NCBI GenBank assembly: GCA_026398255.1
Contig: JAPLTG010000035.1
Span: forward strand, 39,040-103,039
Reading direction: 5' to 3'
Source of the DNA: Verrucomicrobiota bacterium
GTDB taxonomy: Bacteria; Verrucomicrobiota; Verrucomicrobiia; Chthoniobacterales; Terrimicrobiaceae
DNA: 64,000 nt
Shown one piece after another: positions 42,819 through 51,575 of this stretch (the stretch's first letter is position 1; each line of letters starts with the position of its first letter). The position numbers and the translations under genes were made by a program. The notes beneath the pieces are model-generated. The model ran no database searches. It was not told the DNA's origin and saw only the letters and a list, made by a program, of their open reading frames with translations.

Positions 42819-43919
42819 TTAGGCCCAAAGGGCGGTGGAGGGACTTTGGGAGGTCGTGGAGCGGTTGGATGTTCCCTTGCGGAGAGTGGTTGGGGCGAAA
42901 GCTTCGCCCGTTTCATAGGTGCGGTTGTCTGGTTGCCGGCGGTTATTTTCTCCGAGATTGGCGTTATTTTCTTGGAAACCTTGCTGAAAGGCGGGGTCTC
43001 CCAAGCGGTAACCCCGGTCGCGGGAATTTTGGGAAAAATCAGGCCAAGCCTTCTGGAGCGCCTCACGGAGTTCGGGGGATTCCGTAATAAATGTGGAACG
43101 AATTTCGCCGCCGCGAAGAGACAATTTGATGCGAACGGATTCTTGATCGCCTACGGGGAGATCGAGTTGAATCTGGGAACTGCCAGTTTGTTTGAACTTA
43201 TCCAATTCAGGTGCCAGGGATTTGAAGAGAGTTGTCGCTTGGGAGGAGGCTGTGGCGGCTTGAGGCCTGATGGTTTGAACCGGAGTTGGCATACCGCTAG
43301 CGGGATTTCCGAGGCCGGAATCGCTGGAGTTCGCCGAATTTCCCAAAGGAGCGATCGCGCCGCGATCCAGTGCGGCATAGGCAGCAAGGCGATTGATCGA
43401 TGTAATCGCAGGTTCGCGAAGTGTTTGGATTGGGGACTCTGTGCCGTCGACTGTAGTCAGGGCAATCATTTCATCATCTACCGAAGCAGTTTCCATGCCA
43501 CGGGATTCTGAATAGATCTCAGCCTCAGCCTCTGCTTCTTCTAAGGCTTCTTCTTTTTTTTCAATCAACTCATCTTGTGGGGATTTTGTTGAAAGTATAT
43601 TTACATCTTCTTGATCAATGGAAGTATCGCAACTGCTGCACTCCTTGATTTGGCTCTCTAAAATAGGATTTTCCGCTTGCAAAGTTGGACTGACCAGCGC
43701 CGCGTCGACCAGTTTTTTCCTTTTCTTGGCTGCCTCTTGCTCCTCCTGCAATTCCTCGGATAGGGTTTTGGATTCGGGATCGCTTAAAAAACTATCGAAA
43801 TCGGGATTGGACAAATTTCCAGCAACCGGGGTGCCTGGTGGTTGGAAAAAATTGCCCATCTCGGCCCGACCGCTTTCGGTGGGCTGGGATTTGCTGGGCA
43901 ATGTCTGGATATTTGTCAT
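42819..43919 (-). CDS. fliK: flagellar hook-length control protein FliK
   Basis: FliK measures hook length and triggers the FlhB substrate switch. The 366-residue protein has a long, low-complexity, acidic N-terminal part (Glu/Ala/Ser-rich with EEQEAAKKRKK). The C-terminal hook-length domain at about residues 240-310 has SQIQLDLPVGDQESVRIKLS and LRGGEIRSTFITESPELREA. Its start overlaps the MotE-like gene by 4 nt. flgD follows at 12 nt. Confidence 0.87.
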   Translation of the reverse strand: MTNIQTLPSKSQPTESGRAEMGNFFQPPGTPVAGNLSNPDFDSFLSDPESKTLSEELQEEQEAAKKRKKLVDAALVSPTLQAENPILESQIKECSSCDTSIDQEDVNILSTKSPQDELIEKKEEALEEAEAEAEIYSESRGMETASVDDEMIALTTVDGTESPIQTLREPAITSINRLAAYAALDRGAIAPLGNSANSSDSGLGNPASGMPTPVQTIRPQAATASSQATTLFKSLAPELDKFKQTGSSQIQLDLPVGDQESVRIKLSLRGGEIRSTFITESPELREALQKAWPDFSQNSRDRGYRLGDPAFQQGFQENNANLGENNRRQPDNRTYETGEAFAPTTLRKGTSNRSTTSQSPSTALWA

Positions 43920-44605
43920 TGGGCGGTAGCTGGTTCTGGATTCAAGAGCCGGATTTGCGCGGTGATTTTTGCGGCCTTTGCAGCTAGTGAAGCATCTTTC
44001 GCGCCATCTTCTGCGTTGGGGTCTTTCATGCGGGCCATTTCCCCGAGGATTTTGCCCGAGGCGTCTTTTTTCATGACGGAAAGAATTTTGGCTGCATCGG
44101 TTTCTGGCATTTGAGCCAAAATCGCGGAGGCATCGATGGGTTTCATATTAGTATAGCTGCCTGCAATCACGCGAAGGTTGGTTTTTTCAGAGCCTTGAAT
44201 TTGTGCCGAGTGGGAGTTGAGTTCGTCGCGCATGGATTTGATCTCGTCCTGAATACGGAGGAGTTCTTTTTTTTCGGCATCAATGCGGAGTTCGACAGCG
44301 GCCAGATCCTTGGTCTTTTGTTCGTAGGCGGTGACCTGCTCTCGAAGTTCCTTCATGAGACCATCCACCTCGCCGGTGTAGTAATCCCAATTTTTCGATT
44401 GGGCTTCGGCTTTGGTTTTAAAAAGCGTGGTCGCCTTGGAGTGGGACGGTTCTTCTTGAGTGACTGCGATGCTCGGCCAGCGCCAATAAAGGACTCCGGC
44501 CGAGGTGGCGATGCCGAGGATGATGGCGATAATGATCGGGCCCCAAAGTGAGGGGGATTCGGATTCGGCTTCGCCGAAGGGGTCAAGGGTGGGTGTGGGT
44601 TTCAT
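43916..44605 (-). CDS. MotE-like flagellar protein (TM, coiled coil, MgtE-N-like domain)
   Basis: The 229-residue protein has one membrane helix at about residues 20-42 (LWGPIIIAIILGIATSAGVL). A coiled coil covers about 80-145 (KDLAAVELRIDAEKKELLRI). A C-terminal domain resembles the MgtE N-domain/FliG fold, with YTNMKPIDASAILAQMPETD followed by AAKILSVMKKDASGKILGEM. This architecture matches MotE, a periplasmic chaperone for the MotC stator protein in alphaproteobacteria, and related genes are found between fliJ and fliK elsewhere. The function here is inferred from context. Confidence 0.72.
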   Translation of the reverse strand: MKPTPTLDPFGEAESESPSLWGPIIIAIILGIATSAGVLYWRWPSIAVTQEEPSHSKATTLFKTKAEAQSKNWDYYTGEVDGLMKELREQVTAYEQKTKDLAAVELRIDAEKKELLRIQDEIKSMRDELNSHSAQIQGSEKTNLRVIAGSYTNMKPIDASAILAQMPETDAAKILSVMKKDASGKILGEMARMKDPNAEDGAKDASLAAKAAKITAQIRLLNPEPATAQ

Positions 44606-44617
44606 GGCGGGTGTGGT

Positions 44618-45058
44618 CTAGTGTGCTGGTTGTAAAAATCGGGTGGTGGTAACGAAATCCTCAAGGATTTTCTCTTCGCTTCGGGCCTGTTCGACAGCCA
44701 CGCCGCGCGCCCATTTTTCTTTGAGTTTGCAGACCAAGCGGTGGTCACGATCGGCGACGACGAGCAATTCCCGTTTCTCGGCGACTTTTTTTTCCTCTTG
44801 GGCGAGGCGTTGCTGGAGCGTGCGTAAAAGATCGCGCTGGGCGGTGAGGGCATCCCAACTTTGGGCGCGGAGGTAGGCGGGGAAACGCTCGCCGGAAATC
44901 ATCCGGGTCAATTCATCCAGTCGGGCTGCGGCTTGGGCGACGCGATTGGCGGCGAGATCCCGCTCGCGAATGGCGGCGGCAAAAACCTCCTCGGCCTTAT
45001 CTTTGGCTTTCTCACGGAGGTCGAGGATCGTTTGGAGACTGAATTTCTGCCGTTTCAT
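44618..45058 (-). CDS. fliJ: flagellar export chaperone FliJ
   Basis: FliJ is a coiled-coil stalk protein of the FliHIJ export ATPase. The start MKRQKFSLQTILDLREKAKD at 45058 overlaps the fliI stop by 4 nt; the frame extends to 45103 inside fliI. The 146-residue product is almost wholly helical, with heptad-like stretches such as LRTLQQRLAQEEKKVAEKRE and the typical start FSLQTILDLRE. Confidence 0.88.
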   Translation of the reverse strand: MKRQKFSLQTILDLREKAKDKAEEVFAAAIRERDLAANRVAQAAARLDELTRMISGERFPAYLRAQSWDALTAQRDLLRTLQQRLAQEEKKVAEKRELLVVADRDHRLVCKLKEKWARGVAVEQARSEEKILEDFVTTTRFLQPAH

Positions 45059-46383
45059 GGAACGATTTTTTTCAGTTCGGCGAAGCTTTTTTCGCGCGAC
45101 CATTTGTCCTCGATCGGCTGGCGCAGCAACTCGCGGAGGGCGGGTTGTTTTTCGATCGCCTGGTCGACTTGGGCGTTGCTGCCCTTCGTGTAGGCTCCGA
45201 TCGTAATGACATCCTCGTTTTTGCGATAGGTGGCGAGGAGGTCGCGGGCCTTGCCGATGGTGGCGAGTTCTTCCTTCGCGCAGATTTCGAGCGTCACACG
45301 GCTTACGCTCTCGAGGACATCCACGGCAGGAAAATGGTTCGCGGTCGCCAGCGCGCGACTCAGGACCACATGGCCATCCAAAATGCCACGCACGGCATCC
45401 GAGATCGGCTCATTCATGTCATCGCCATCGACGAGCACGGTGTAGAGGGCGGTGATCGAGCCACGCTCCCCGCTGCCGGTGCGCTCGAGAAGGCGGGGAA
45501 GAACGGAAAAAACCGAGGGCGTGTAGCCGCGACTGGTGGGCGGCTCGCCCACGGCCAGACCGATTTCGCGTTGGGCCATCGCGTAGCGGGTGACGGAGTC
45601 CATCATGAACAGGACTTTTTTGCCCTCTTCGCGGAAATGCTCGGCGATGGCTGTGGCGATGTGGGCTGCCCGGCGACGGATCAATGCGGGTTGGTCGCTT
45701 GTGGAAACCACAATGATCGAGCGCGCCATGCCTTCCGGACCGAGGTCTTTTTCAATAAATTCGCGGAGTTCGCGACCGCGCTCACCGATGAGCGCGATGA
45801 CATTGATCTCGGACTCGGCGCCTCGGGCGATCATGCCGAGCAGGGTGGATTTTCCGACGCCGCTTCCGGCAAAAATACCAAGCCGCTGACCGCAACCCAC
45901 CGGCGTGAAAAGATCGAGAGCCTTCACCCCGGTTTGGAATGGTTTCAGAATCCGCTGTCGGGTGAGGGGATTTGGCGGTGCGCAATGGAGCGGGCGAAGA
46001 ACGCCGGCGGGGAGGGGACCCTTGCCGTCGATCGGGCGGCCAAGCCCATCAATGATCCGACCCACGAGCGCCTCGCTGACATTGATTCCAGCGGCGCGTC
46101 CGGTGGCGGCGACATCGCAGCCGGCATGAATTTCCTGCATCTCGCCCAGCGGCATCAAAAGAACCCGGTGGTCCCGAAATCCCACCACCTCGGCCTGCAA
46201 TCCCGACAGCCTCGGGGAGCTGATCTCGCAGATATCTCCGAGGGAAACATTCGGTCCGACCGATTCGATCACGAGCCCTGTCACCTGCACAACCTCTCCC
46301 ATGCGAACAACCGGCGCGGTGGCATTGATGCGCCCGCGCAGGTTCTGCATGAGGGTAGGAAGGATAGGCGACTCGTTGTTCAT
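45055..46383 (-). CDS. fliI: flagellum-specific ATPase FliI
   Basis: FliI is the hexameric ATPase of the flagellar export apparatus and is related to F1 beta. The 442-residue protein has the P-loop AGSGVGKSTLLGMIARGAES near residue 168. The Walker B region KVLFMMDSVTRYAMAQREIG and the GEPPTSRGYTPSVFS segment that marks type III secretion ATPases follow. It overlaps fliH and fliJ by 4 nt each. Confidence 0.97.
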   Translation of the reverse strand: MNNESPILPTLMQNLRGRINATAPVVRMGEVVQVTGLVIESVGPNVSLGDICEISSPRLSGLQAEVVGFRDHRVLLMPLGEMQEIHAGCDVAATGRAAGINVSEALVGRIIDGLGRPIDGKGPLPAGVLRPLHCAPPNPLTRQRILKPFQTGVKALDLFTPVGCGQRLGIFAGSGVGKSTLLGMIARGAESEINVIALIGERGRELREFIEKDLGPEGMARSIIVVSTSDQPALIRRRAAHIATAIAEHFREEGKKVLFMMDSVTRYAMAQREIGLAVGEPPTSRGYTPSVFSVLPRLLERTGSGERGSITALYTVLVDGDDMNEPISDAVRGILDGHVVLSRALATANHFPAVDVLESVSRVTLEICAKEELATIGKARDLLATYRKNEDVITIGAYTKGSNAQVDQAIEKQPALRELLRQPIEDKWSREKSFAELKKIVP

Positions 46384-46982
46384 TTCAACGAGCGGGCCAC
46401 ATTTTGGAGTTTCGTGAAAACCCTCGCATCAATCATGCCGAAGCGGCTCTTGGCGCGGCAATCTCCGGGCAAAAGCTCGGGATCGGCGGTGAGTTTGATG
46501 CCGGGGTATTTGTGCTCGTAGTCCGCCATGAGGCGGCTGACGAGTTCCAGATCGGTTGAGCTCAGGAACACCTCGACATCGGTGGACCCTGGAGCGATTT
46601 CAGCGAGGGTTTCTGCGAGGAGGCGCTCGACGGCTGGGCGATCGGGTGTCATTCCGGCGAGAACGCGTTGGACAATTTCGATCACGAGGTCCGGCAAAGT
46701 CTCGGACACCTGGGCGGCGAGGGAGGCGTGTTGTTTCGAGAGAGAAATAAAAACGGCGTCCTGCAATTGAGCGAGTTCGGCGCGTTGCTCGAGGATTTGC
46801 TGGGCGAGATGATCATTCGCCTCTTGGAAACCCTTACTGAATGCGGCTTCGCAGGCGGCTTGGTGTTCCCCCATCGGAACAAGAACCTCGGGGATGACCT
46901 CGGGCTCCGGTGGCAAGGCGTCAACGATCGCAATCGCGATCGGCACCGAGCAGAAGTCGATCGACCTAGCCGCCAGACTCAC
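46380..46982 (-). CDS. fliH: flagellar export stator protein FliH
   Basis: FliH holds the FliI ATPase at the C-ring. The start chosen is the GTG at 46982, because GGAGG lies 7 nt upstream; a TTG at 47006 gives a longer frame. The product is 200 residues, with helical AACEAAFSKGFQEANDHLAQ and a C-terminal domain resembling the V/A-type E subunit (LPDLVIEIVQRVLAGMTPDR, YPGIKLTADPELLPGDCRAK). It overlaps the end of fliG by 17 nt and fliI by 4 nt. Confidence 0.88.
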   Translation of the reverse strand: MSLAARSIDFCSVPIAIAIVDALPPEPEVIPEVLVPMGEHQAACEAAFSKGFQEANDHLAQQILEQRAELAQLQDAVFISLSKQHASLAAQVSETLPDLVIEIVQRVLAGMTPDRPAVERLLAETLAEIAPGSTDVEVFLSSTDLELVSRLMADYEHKYPGIKLTADPELLPGDCRAKSRFGMIDARVFTKLQNVARSLK

Positions 46983-47985
46983 TGGAGTCCTCCGGTGAAA
47001 TATCAATCTCGCCCGACTCCGAGAGCTGCATCACTAGAGCAATGATGCGGTCCTGGGCAGCTTCGACATCTTTGCTTCGTGTCGGACCGAGGATTTCCAT
47101 CTCTTCCTTGAGGGATTCGGCGGCGCGCTTCGACATGGCGCCATAGATCGCGCGGCGGAGAGTCTCCGAGGAGGACTTCACGGAAAGGGCCAGATCGGCC
47201 ACCTCCACATCGCGAAGGATGCGCTGAATGTCGCGTTGGCTGAGGCGCTCCATGTCGGCGAAGGTGAAGAGTTTCTTGCGGATCGCTTCGCCCAATTCGG
47301 CGTTGCGCTCCTCGATGCTGGTAAGAAGGTTTTTGCTGAGATCTTTTTCGAGGGACTTGAGAAGTTGTGCCGCTGCAATGACGCCGCCACGACGGTGGAG
47401 ACTGTATTTTTGGGGTCCGCTCGAGAGGTGCTTGCCGAGGCTCTTGAGAACCTTGCCGATCAACTCGCTCGAAATGGAGTCCATCGTGCCGAGGCGTTCC
47501 ACGATTTCCTCGCGAGCCTGCGGGGAGAAGAGCGGGATGATTTGCGAAACCTGCTTCGCGTCCAAGTAGGACATAATAAATGCCACCGTCTGCGGCTGCT
47601 CGTTCTTGATGACATTGTAAATCTGCCGCGTGTCCATCTTGCTGAGTTCGCGCACCGCATCGATCGAGTTGCTGGCAGGCAGTGCCTTTAAAAGAATGTC
47701 CGAGGCTTCTTGGGGACCACGGGCGGCTTCGAGCGCTTTTTGCACGAACGCCATGCCGCCGAGTGCGGTGGAGAGTCCCTCTCCGATGAGACCGCAGAAC
47801 TCCTCCATGATTTTTTCCTGAAGCTTGAAGTCCACTACATCCATCATGGCCATCTCGCGGGCGACGGCTTCAATTTCCGGATCGCGGAGTTGTTTCATCA
47901 ACTCGGGGGCGAGTTCGGGGCCAACAATGATGAAAAACGCAGCAAGTTTCTGCGTTTTATTCATGGTTTCGTAATTATGAGCCAT
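46966..47985 (-). CDS. fliG: flagellar motor switch protein FliG
   Basis: FliG contacts the stator and the MS ring and generates torque. The 339-residue protein has the three armadillo-like domains. The N-terminal part has PELMKQLRDPEIEAVAREMA, the middle part IIPLFSPQAREEIVERLGTM, and the C-terminal torque helix lies in FTFADMERLSQRDIQRILRD with charged residues preserved. It follows fliF by 3 nt and ends with an acidic tail that contains the fliH start. Confidence 0.96.
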   Translation of the reverse strand: MAHNYETMNKTQKLAAFFIIVGPELAPELMKQLRDPEIEAVAREMAMMDVVDFKLQEKIMEEFCGLIGEGLSTALGGMAFVQKALEAARGPQEASDILLKALPASNSIDAVRELSKMDTRQIYNVIKNEQPQTVAFIMSYLDAKQVSQIIPLFSPQAREEIVERLGTMDSISSELIGKVLKSLGKHLSSGPQKYSLHRRGGVIAAAQLLKSLEKDLSKNLLTSIEERNAELGEAIRKKLFTFADMERLSQRDIQRILRDVEVADLALSVKSSSETLRRAIYGAMSKRAAESLKEEMEILGPTRSKDVEAAQDRIIALVMQLSESGEIDISPEDSSESGG

Positions 47986-47988
47986 GGG

Positions 47989-49587
47989 TCAGTTTTCGCT
48001 CTTGGTCGTGAGCCACTCGCGGAGGGTGGCACCGACATTTTCAGGTTTTTGGCGGATGAGGGAGTTAAGGAGTTCTGGCGAGACTTTCAGGCTCTTGGCG
48101 CTTGGGAGGAACGAGTTCGGATCCTCATCGGAACCGAGCGGTAGCGCGGCCTTGGCGGGATTGCTCGTGGCATCATCCACCAGTTCAAAGGAGATTTCTT
48201 CGGGTCTCGCGCGGCGAAGCATAATAAAGAAAATGGCAAAGACTATCGCTGCGATCACGAGCGCCGCAATCGGGCGGACGAGTTCCATGTAGCCACCGAT
48301 CTGTTCTGTCACTGCGGAAGGTTGGGAAATACTCGATGGGAAATCAACTTCTTGAATCGAGACATAGTTTGTAGCGTCTTCTCCCTTCGGAACAGCGATG
48401 CCGAGTGCGTTGATCACCATTCCCCGGAGGGCGGTAATTTGCTCAGGAGTCCGGGGCACCGCCTCGCCGGATTCTGCGGATTTGGTCGCAAGGAAAACCG
48501 CCGCCGTGATGCGGGTGATGGCGCCGGGATTTTTCACCACACTCGTCATGGTTTTATTGATCTCGTAGCTCTGCGTGCGGGAAGAGCGGACGGTGTTGCT
48601 GGATTTGTTGGTTTGTTGATCTTCGTTGGCTTGATCTGCTGGAACATTCGCGGCGACGCCGGCGCCGGGTGGTTCTTGCGCCGCTTTTTCCGAGGTGCTC
48701 GTTGTGTCTTCGACTGTTGTCTCTTGGCGGGGCACCTGACCCTCGGGGTCAAATTTTTCCTCGGCGATTGTGGAGGCATCGGTGTTGATCGTGGCGGAAA
48801 CACGGACGACGGAATTTCCCGGCCCGAGGACCTTGGAGAGCATCGTCTCGACTTTTGCCGAGAGGTAATCCTCGGTCTGCTGACGGTATTTCACGATGCT
48901 CGAGGCCGAGCCGAGTTGGGGATCGGATTTCAAATCCTCCGAAAGCACATTCCCGGCATTGTCCACCACGGCGACATCGTCGAGTTTCAGGCCCTCGACC
49001 GAACTTGCGACCAACGAACGGATCGAATTCACCGCAGCAGCATCCAGTTTAGCGCTTCCGGTATCCACAAACACCGAGGCGGTCGGCCGTGAATCCGTCG
49101 TGCGGACGAGCAACCGGCTCTCAGGCAAAACCACCATCACGCGGGCTTTTTTGACGCCTTGCATTTGCTCGATCGTCTGGGCGAGCTCTCCTTGGATCGC
49201 GCGCGAATAGTTCGTGCGTTGAACGAAGTCGCTAATGCCGAAATTGCTGCGGTCGAAAATTTCAAATCCCACTCCACCGGTATTCGGAAGGCCTTTGGAG
49301 GCGAGGTCCATGCGAACGCGATAAACATCCTTCGACGGCACATAGATCGATGATCCACCGCCGGCGATTTGGTAGGGGATGTTTTGCTCTTCGAGCACCT
49401 GCACCACCTCGGAGGCTTCTTTTTCCCCGAGTTTTCCGTAGAGGAGTTTCATGTCGGGCTTTTGCGCCCAGTAGAGAAGACTCCCGATTCCCAGTAAAAC
49501 TCCGAGGCCTGCCGCGGCGATGGTCAAGCGCTGCGGCTTGCCGAGTTCGTTCCAGAAATTTCCGATTTGTTGGAAGATTTGTTTCAT
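47989..49587 (-). CDS. fliF: flagellar MS-ring protein FliF
   Basis: FliF forms the membrane-embedded MS ring on which the flagellum is built. The 532-residue protein has two membrane helices, at about residues 20-42 and 447-468. The ring-building motifs between them include GFEIFDRSNFGISDFVQRTN and LAQTIEQMQGVKKARVMVVL. The C-terminal cytosolic tail with LLNSLIRQKPENVGATLREW is the FliG-binding segment. It is followed by fliG and preceded by fliE. Confidence 0.97.
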   Translation of the reverse strand: MKQIFQQIGNFWNELGKPQRLTIAAAGLGVLLGIGSLLYWAQKPDMKLLYGKLGEKEASEVVQVLEEQNIPYQIAGGGSSIYVPSKDVYRVRMDLASKGLPNTGGVGFEIFDRSNFGISDFVQRTNYSRAIQGELAQTIEQMQGVKKARVMVVLPESRLLVRTTDSRPTASVFVDTGSAKLDAAAVNSIRSLVASSVEGLKLDDVAVVDNAGNVLSEDLKSDPQLGSASSIVKYRQQTEDYLSAKVETMLSKVLGPGNSVVRVSATINTDASTIAEEKFDPEGQVPRQETTVEDTTSTSEKAAQEPPGAGVAANVPADQANEDQQTNKSSNTVRSSRTQSYEINKTMTSVVKNPGAITRITAAVFLATKSAESGEAVPRTPEQITALRGMVINALGIAVPKGEDATNYVSIQEVDFPSSISQPSAVTEQIGGYMELVRPIAALVIAAIVFAIFFIMLRRARPEEISFELVDDATSNPAKAALPLGSDEDPNSFLPSAKSLKVSPELLNSLIRQKPENVGATLREWLTTKSEN

Positions 49588-49619
49588 CCTGAGTGAGACA
49601 ACAGACGATTAAGCGCGGC

Positions 49620-49979
49620 TTATACTTGGGCGCGCATCAGCTCTTGGTAGCTTTCCACGAGTTTATTGCGGAGTTCGACCATGAGGGTGAAGGAGACGCT
49701 GGATTCCTGGCTGGCGATCATGGCTTGGTGCAAGTTCGTGGCCTCGCCGCTGAGCACCTTGTTTTTCTCACTCGAGGAAACTTTCATTTTGTCGTCCACA
49801 TCGTTCACGAATTTTTTCATCATTTGGCCGAAAGGATCGGGGCCCGCGACTTGGGTAGCGCCCGCACCCATGCCCGCCTCGCGGATCGCATTCGAGCGCT
49901 CAATGTCGGGTTGGAAATTGCGCATGGTCAAGGGAGCCATGCTGGTCATGTCTGGCGAGATGGAAGAGATAGGTGTCAT
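49620..49979 (-). CDS. fliE: flagellar hook-basal body complex protein FliE
   Basis: FliE joins the MS ring to the rod. The 119-residue protein has the family's C-terminal helix, with SSSEKNKVLSGEATNLHQAM, SVSFTLMVELRNKLVESYQE and a final MRAQV. It lies between flgC and fliF as in many bacteria. Confidence 0.92.
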   Translation of the reverse strand: MTPISSISPDMTSMAPLTMRNFQPDIERSNAIREAGMGAGATQVAGPDPFGQMMKKFVNDVDDKMKVSSSEKNKVLSGEATNLHQAMIASQESSVSFTLMVELRNKLVESYQELMRAQV

Positions 49980-50001
49980 AAATTAGGTTTCTTTTTAAAA
50001 A

Positions 50002-50412
50002 TTAGCGTCCGATAGCGAGAGCTTGGTTGGCCATTTGACGGGCATTCCGCACCACGGCGAGATTCGCCTCGTAAGAGCGGGTGGCCGTCACCATGTCCAC
50101 CATTTCATAAGCGATATTCACATTGGGCATTTGCACATTGCCCTCCTCGTCCGCGTGGGGATGCTCGGGGTTGTTTAAGATCTCCCCGGGCGTTTCATCG
50201 CGCTTGATTTCCGAAACTCGGACGCCCTGCATGTTTTGCCCCATCTGCTCATTCAAGACGGACTCAAAAGCCACCACGCGGCGCTGATAGGGTTTTCCAT
50301 CGAGGCCTTGCGTGGTGTGGGCATTGGCGATGTTTTGCGAAGTGATGTCCACGCGCATCTTCTCGGACTCGAGCGCGCTGGCGGTAATGGCTGTGGCGGA
50401 TAGGACATTCAT
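50002..50412 (-). CDS. flgC: flagellar basal-body rod protein FlgC
   Basis: FlgC is a proximal rod protein. The 136-residue product starts MNVLSATAITASALESEKMR and has the rod signature ITSQNIANAHTTQGLDGKPY near residue 28. The C-terminal helix VDMVTATRSYEANLAVVRNA matches the family. It follows flgB by 20 nt and precedes fliE. Confidence 0.95.
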   Translation of the reverse strand: MNVLSATAITASALESEKMRVDITSQNIANAHTTQGLDGKPYQRRVVAFESVLNEQMGQNMQGVRVSEIKRDETPGEILNNPEHPHADEEGNVQMPNVNIAYEMVDMVTATRSYEANLAVVRNARQMANQALAIGR

Positions 50413-50432
50413 GGTAAAAAATTAGTGGAAAA

Positions 50433-50822
50433 TCACTGCGGGCGGCCTGTGATGGCCATCTTCAGTTGTTTCAGGGAGCCGCTGGCGAAGTTCGTCAGGG
50501 CGTCGAAATTCATCGTGTTCGTGCTCATGGCCAAAAGTTCGCGGTCGATCTGGACATTATTGCCGTCGGCGCGGGTCGATGGAGTCAGGGAGTCCATTTC
50601 TGTCCGAGGCACGGCCGCCGAAACGGCATCCGCATCGCGCGATTGAATCTGCGCCTTCAACTCGTCCTCAAACGACTTACTCAAATCCACCCGCTTGTAG
50701 CCTGGCGTTGAGACATTCGCGATATTGCTGGCGATCGCGGCATGACGCATGGCCGAGACATCCATCATTTTCTTAACCGCCGTGTAGTTGTCTGAGGCGA
50801 AAAGGGAGGCGACCAGTTCCAT
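50433..50822 (-). CDS. flgB: flagellar basal-body rod protein FlgB
   Basis: FlgB is a proximal rod protein. The 129-residue product starts MELVASLFASDNYTAVKKMM and carries the conserved RHAAIASNIANVSTPGYKRV at about residues 27-46. The C-terminus AISTNTMNFDALTNF-type helix is present. It is the first gene of the 17-kb minus-strand flagellar run. A sigma-54-like site ends 16 nt before its ATG. A downstream start at residue 19 or 20 would shorten the N-terminus below family length, so the first Met is preferred. Confidence 0.95.
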   Translation of the reverse strand: MELVASLFASDNYTAVKKMMDVSAMRHAAIASNIANVSTPGYKRVDLSKSFEDELKAQIQSRDADAVSAAVPRTEMDSLTPSTRADGNNVQIDRELLAMSTNTMNFDALTNFASGSLKQLKMAITGRPQ

Positions 50823-50837
50823 AATACCTCAAGCAAA

Positions 50838-50852
50838 GCAAAACCTGTGCCA
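50838..50852 (-). promoter_or_regulatory. sigma-54-type -24/-12 site before flgB
   Basis: On the minus strand TGGCAC, five bases (AGGTT) and TTGC fit the sigma-54 consensus TGGCAC-N5-TTGC exactly. The -12 C at 50838 is only 16 nt from the A of the flgB ATG. The transcript would therefore start about 4 nt before the ATG and leave out the GAGG ribosome-binding sequence. Sigma-54 commonly drives flagellar rod and hook genes, so the placement in the locus is sensible even though the spacing is odd. Confidence 0.6.
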
Positions 50853-51025
50853 GCTCCCGCGCCCCACGCCAAAGGCCCATTTCCCCCGAGCAGGAACGAA
50901 CAAACGACTCGAATTTGGAACATCGTTCCCCGAATGAAAAACGAAACGGCAAAACTTGCCGACCGACCCCTCAGAACTTCTGAAGGCATGAAAAAACACC
51001 CCGACCCCGCGAGGCAGCGGTGGCA

Positions 51026-51541
51026 TCAAGCCAGCAGCGAGCAACCCGCCCCGGGAATCATCCGCAGACTTCCACCAGGCTCGCCCGAGCCAGCGCCATT
51101 TTGCGGATAGGCGATCTTCACTTTTTCAATGATATCGAACGCCTTTTGAGCTGACTGCGCCATTTCTCCCTTCAACTCAAAAATTTTCTCCTGACCATCG
51201 GCATTTTTAACCGCCACCTTGCCCCCCGGCAGAAATTTCAACTCAAACGCCTCCGGCTTCCCGTCGATCGATTTTCCAACCTCCGAGGACTGGAGGATTT
51301 GCTGCGCGATGTGCTGAAGTTGCGACTCCGCATCACCCCGCCCACCAATCCCGTCGGCGCTCAACTCCCTGTGGGCACGAGCCTTCGGGGTATTCGCCGC
51401 AGCGATCATCATTTTATTAAACTCCGCCTTGCGAATCTCCGCCTCCGGCGAGGTCTTCTGGCCGCCCGAGATATTCTTGGCCAGATTGTTAAGCAAATTA
51501 TTGCCGACCTTGGCGGCTGTGAGGGCGAGGAGTGGGTTCAT
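51026..51541 (-). CDS. hypothetical protein upstream of flgB, probably flagellum-linked
   Basis: The 171-residue protein starts MNPLLALTAAKVGNNLLNNL and has no signal peptide. An N-terminal amphipathic region with NISGGQKTSPEAEIRKAEFN is followed by a beta-rich region, FELKFLPGGKVAVKNADGQE, and a Gly-rich tail. I recognise no family; the position is one where FlgJ-like or rod-associated proteins could sit, but no such domain is visible. It shares strand and a sigma-54-like promoter arrangement with flgB, and ends about 200 nt before it. A flagellar role is inference. Confidence 0.65.
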   Translation of the reverse strand: MNPLLALTAAKVGNNLLNNLAKNISGGQKTSPEAEIRKAEFNKMMIAAANTPKARAHRELSADGIGGRGDAESQLQHIAQQILQSSEVGKSIDGKPEAFELKFLPGGKVAVKNADGQEKIFELKGEMAQSAQKAFDIIEKVKIAYPQNGAGSGEPGGSLRMIPGAGCSLLA

Positions 51542-51558
51542 AAATCAAGTCCTGCAAA

Positions 51559-51573
51559 GCAGATCATGTGCCA
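51559..51573 (-). promoter_or_regulatory. sigma-54-like site before the gene at 51541
   Basis: On the minus strand TGGCAC, five bases (ATGAT) and CTGC match the sigma-54 consensus except for one base in the -12 box; the key GG and GC are kept. It lies 18 nt from the A of the ATG at 51541. Together with the flgB site it shares the string TGGCACA and the following TGCTTTGC, which supports a common regulator. AGGA, the likely ribosome-binding site, would lie upstream of the predicted start. Confidence 0.45.
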
Positions 51574-51575
51574 TC

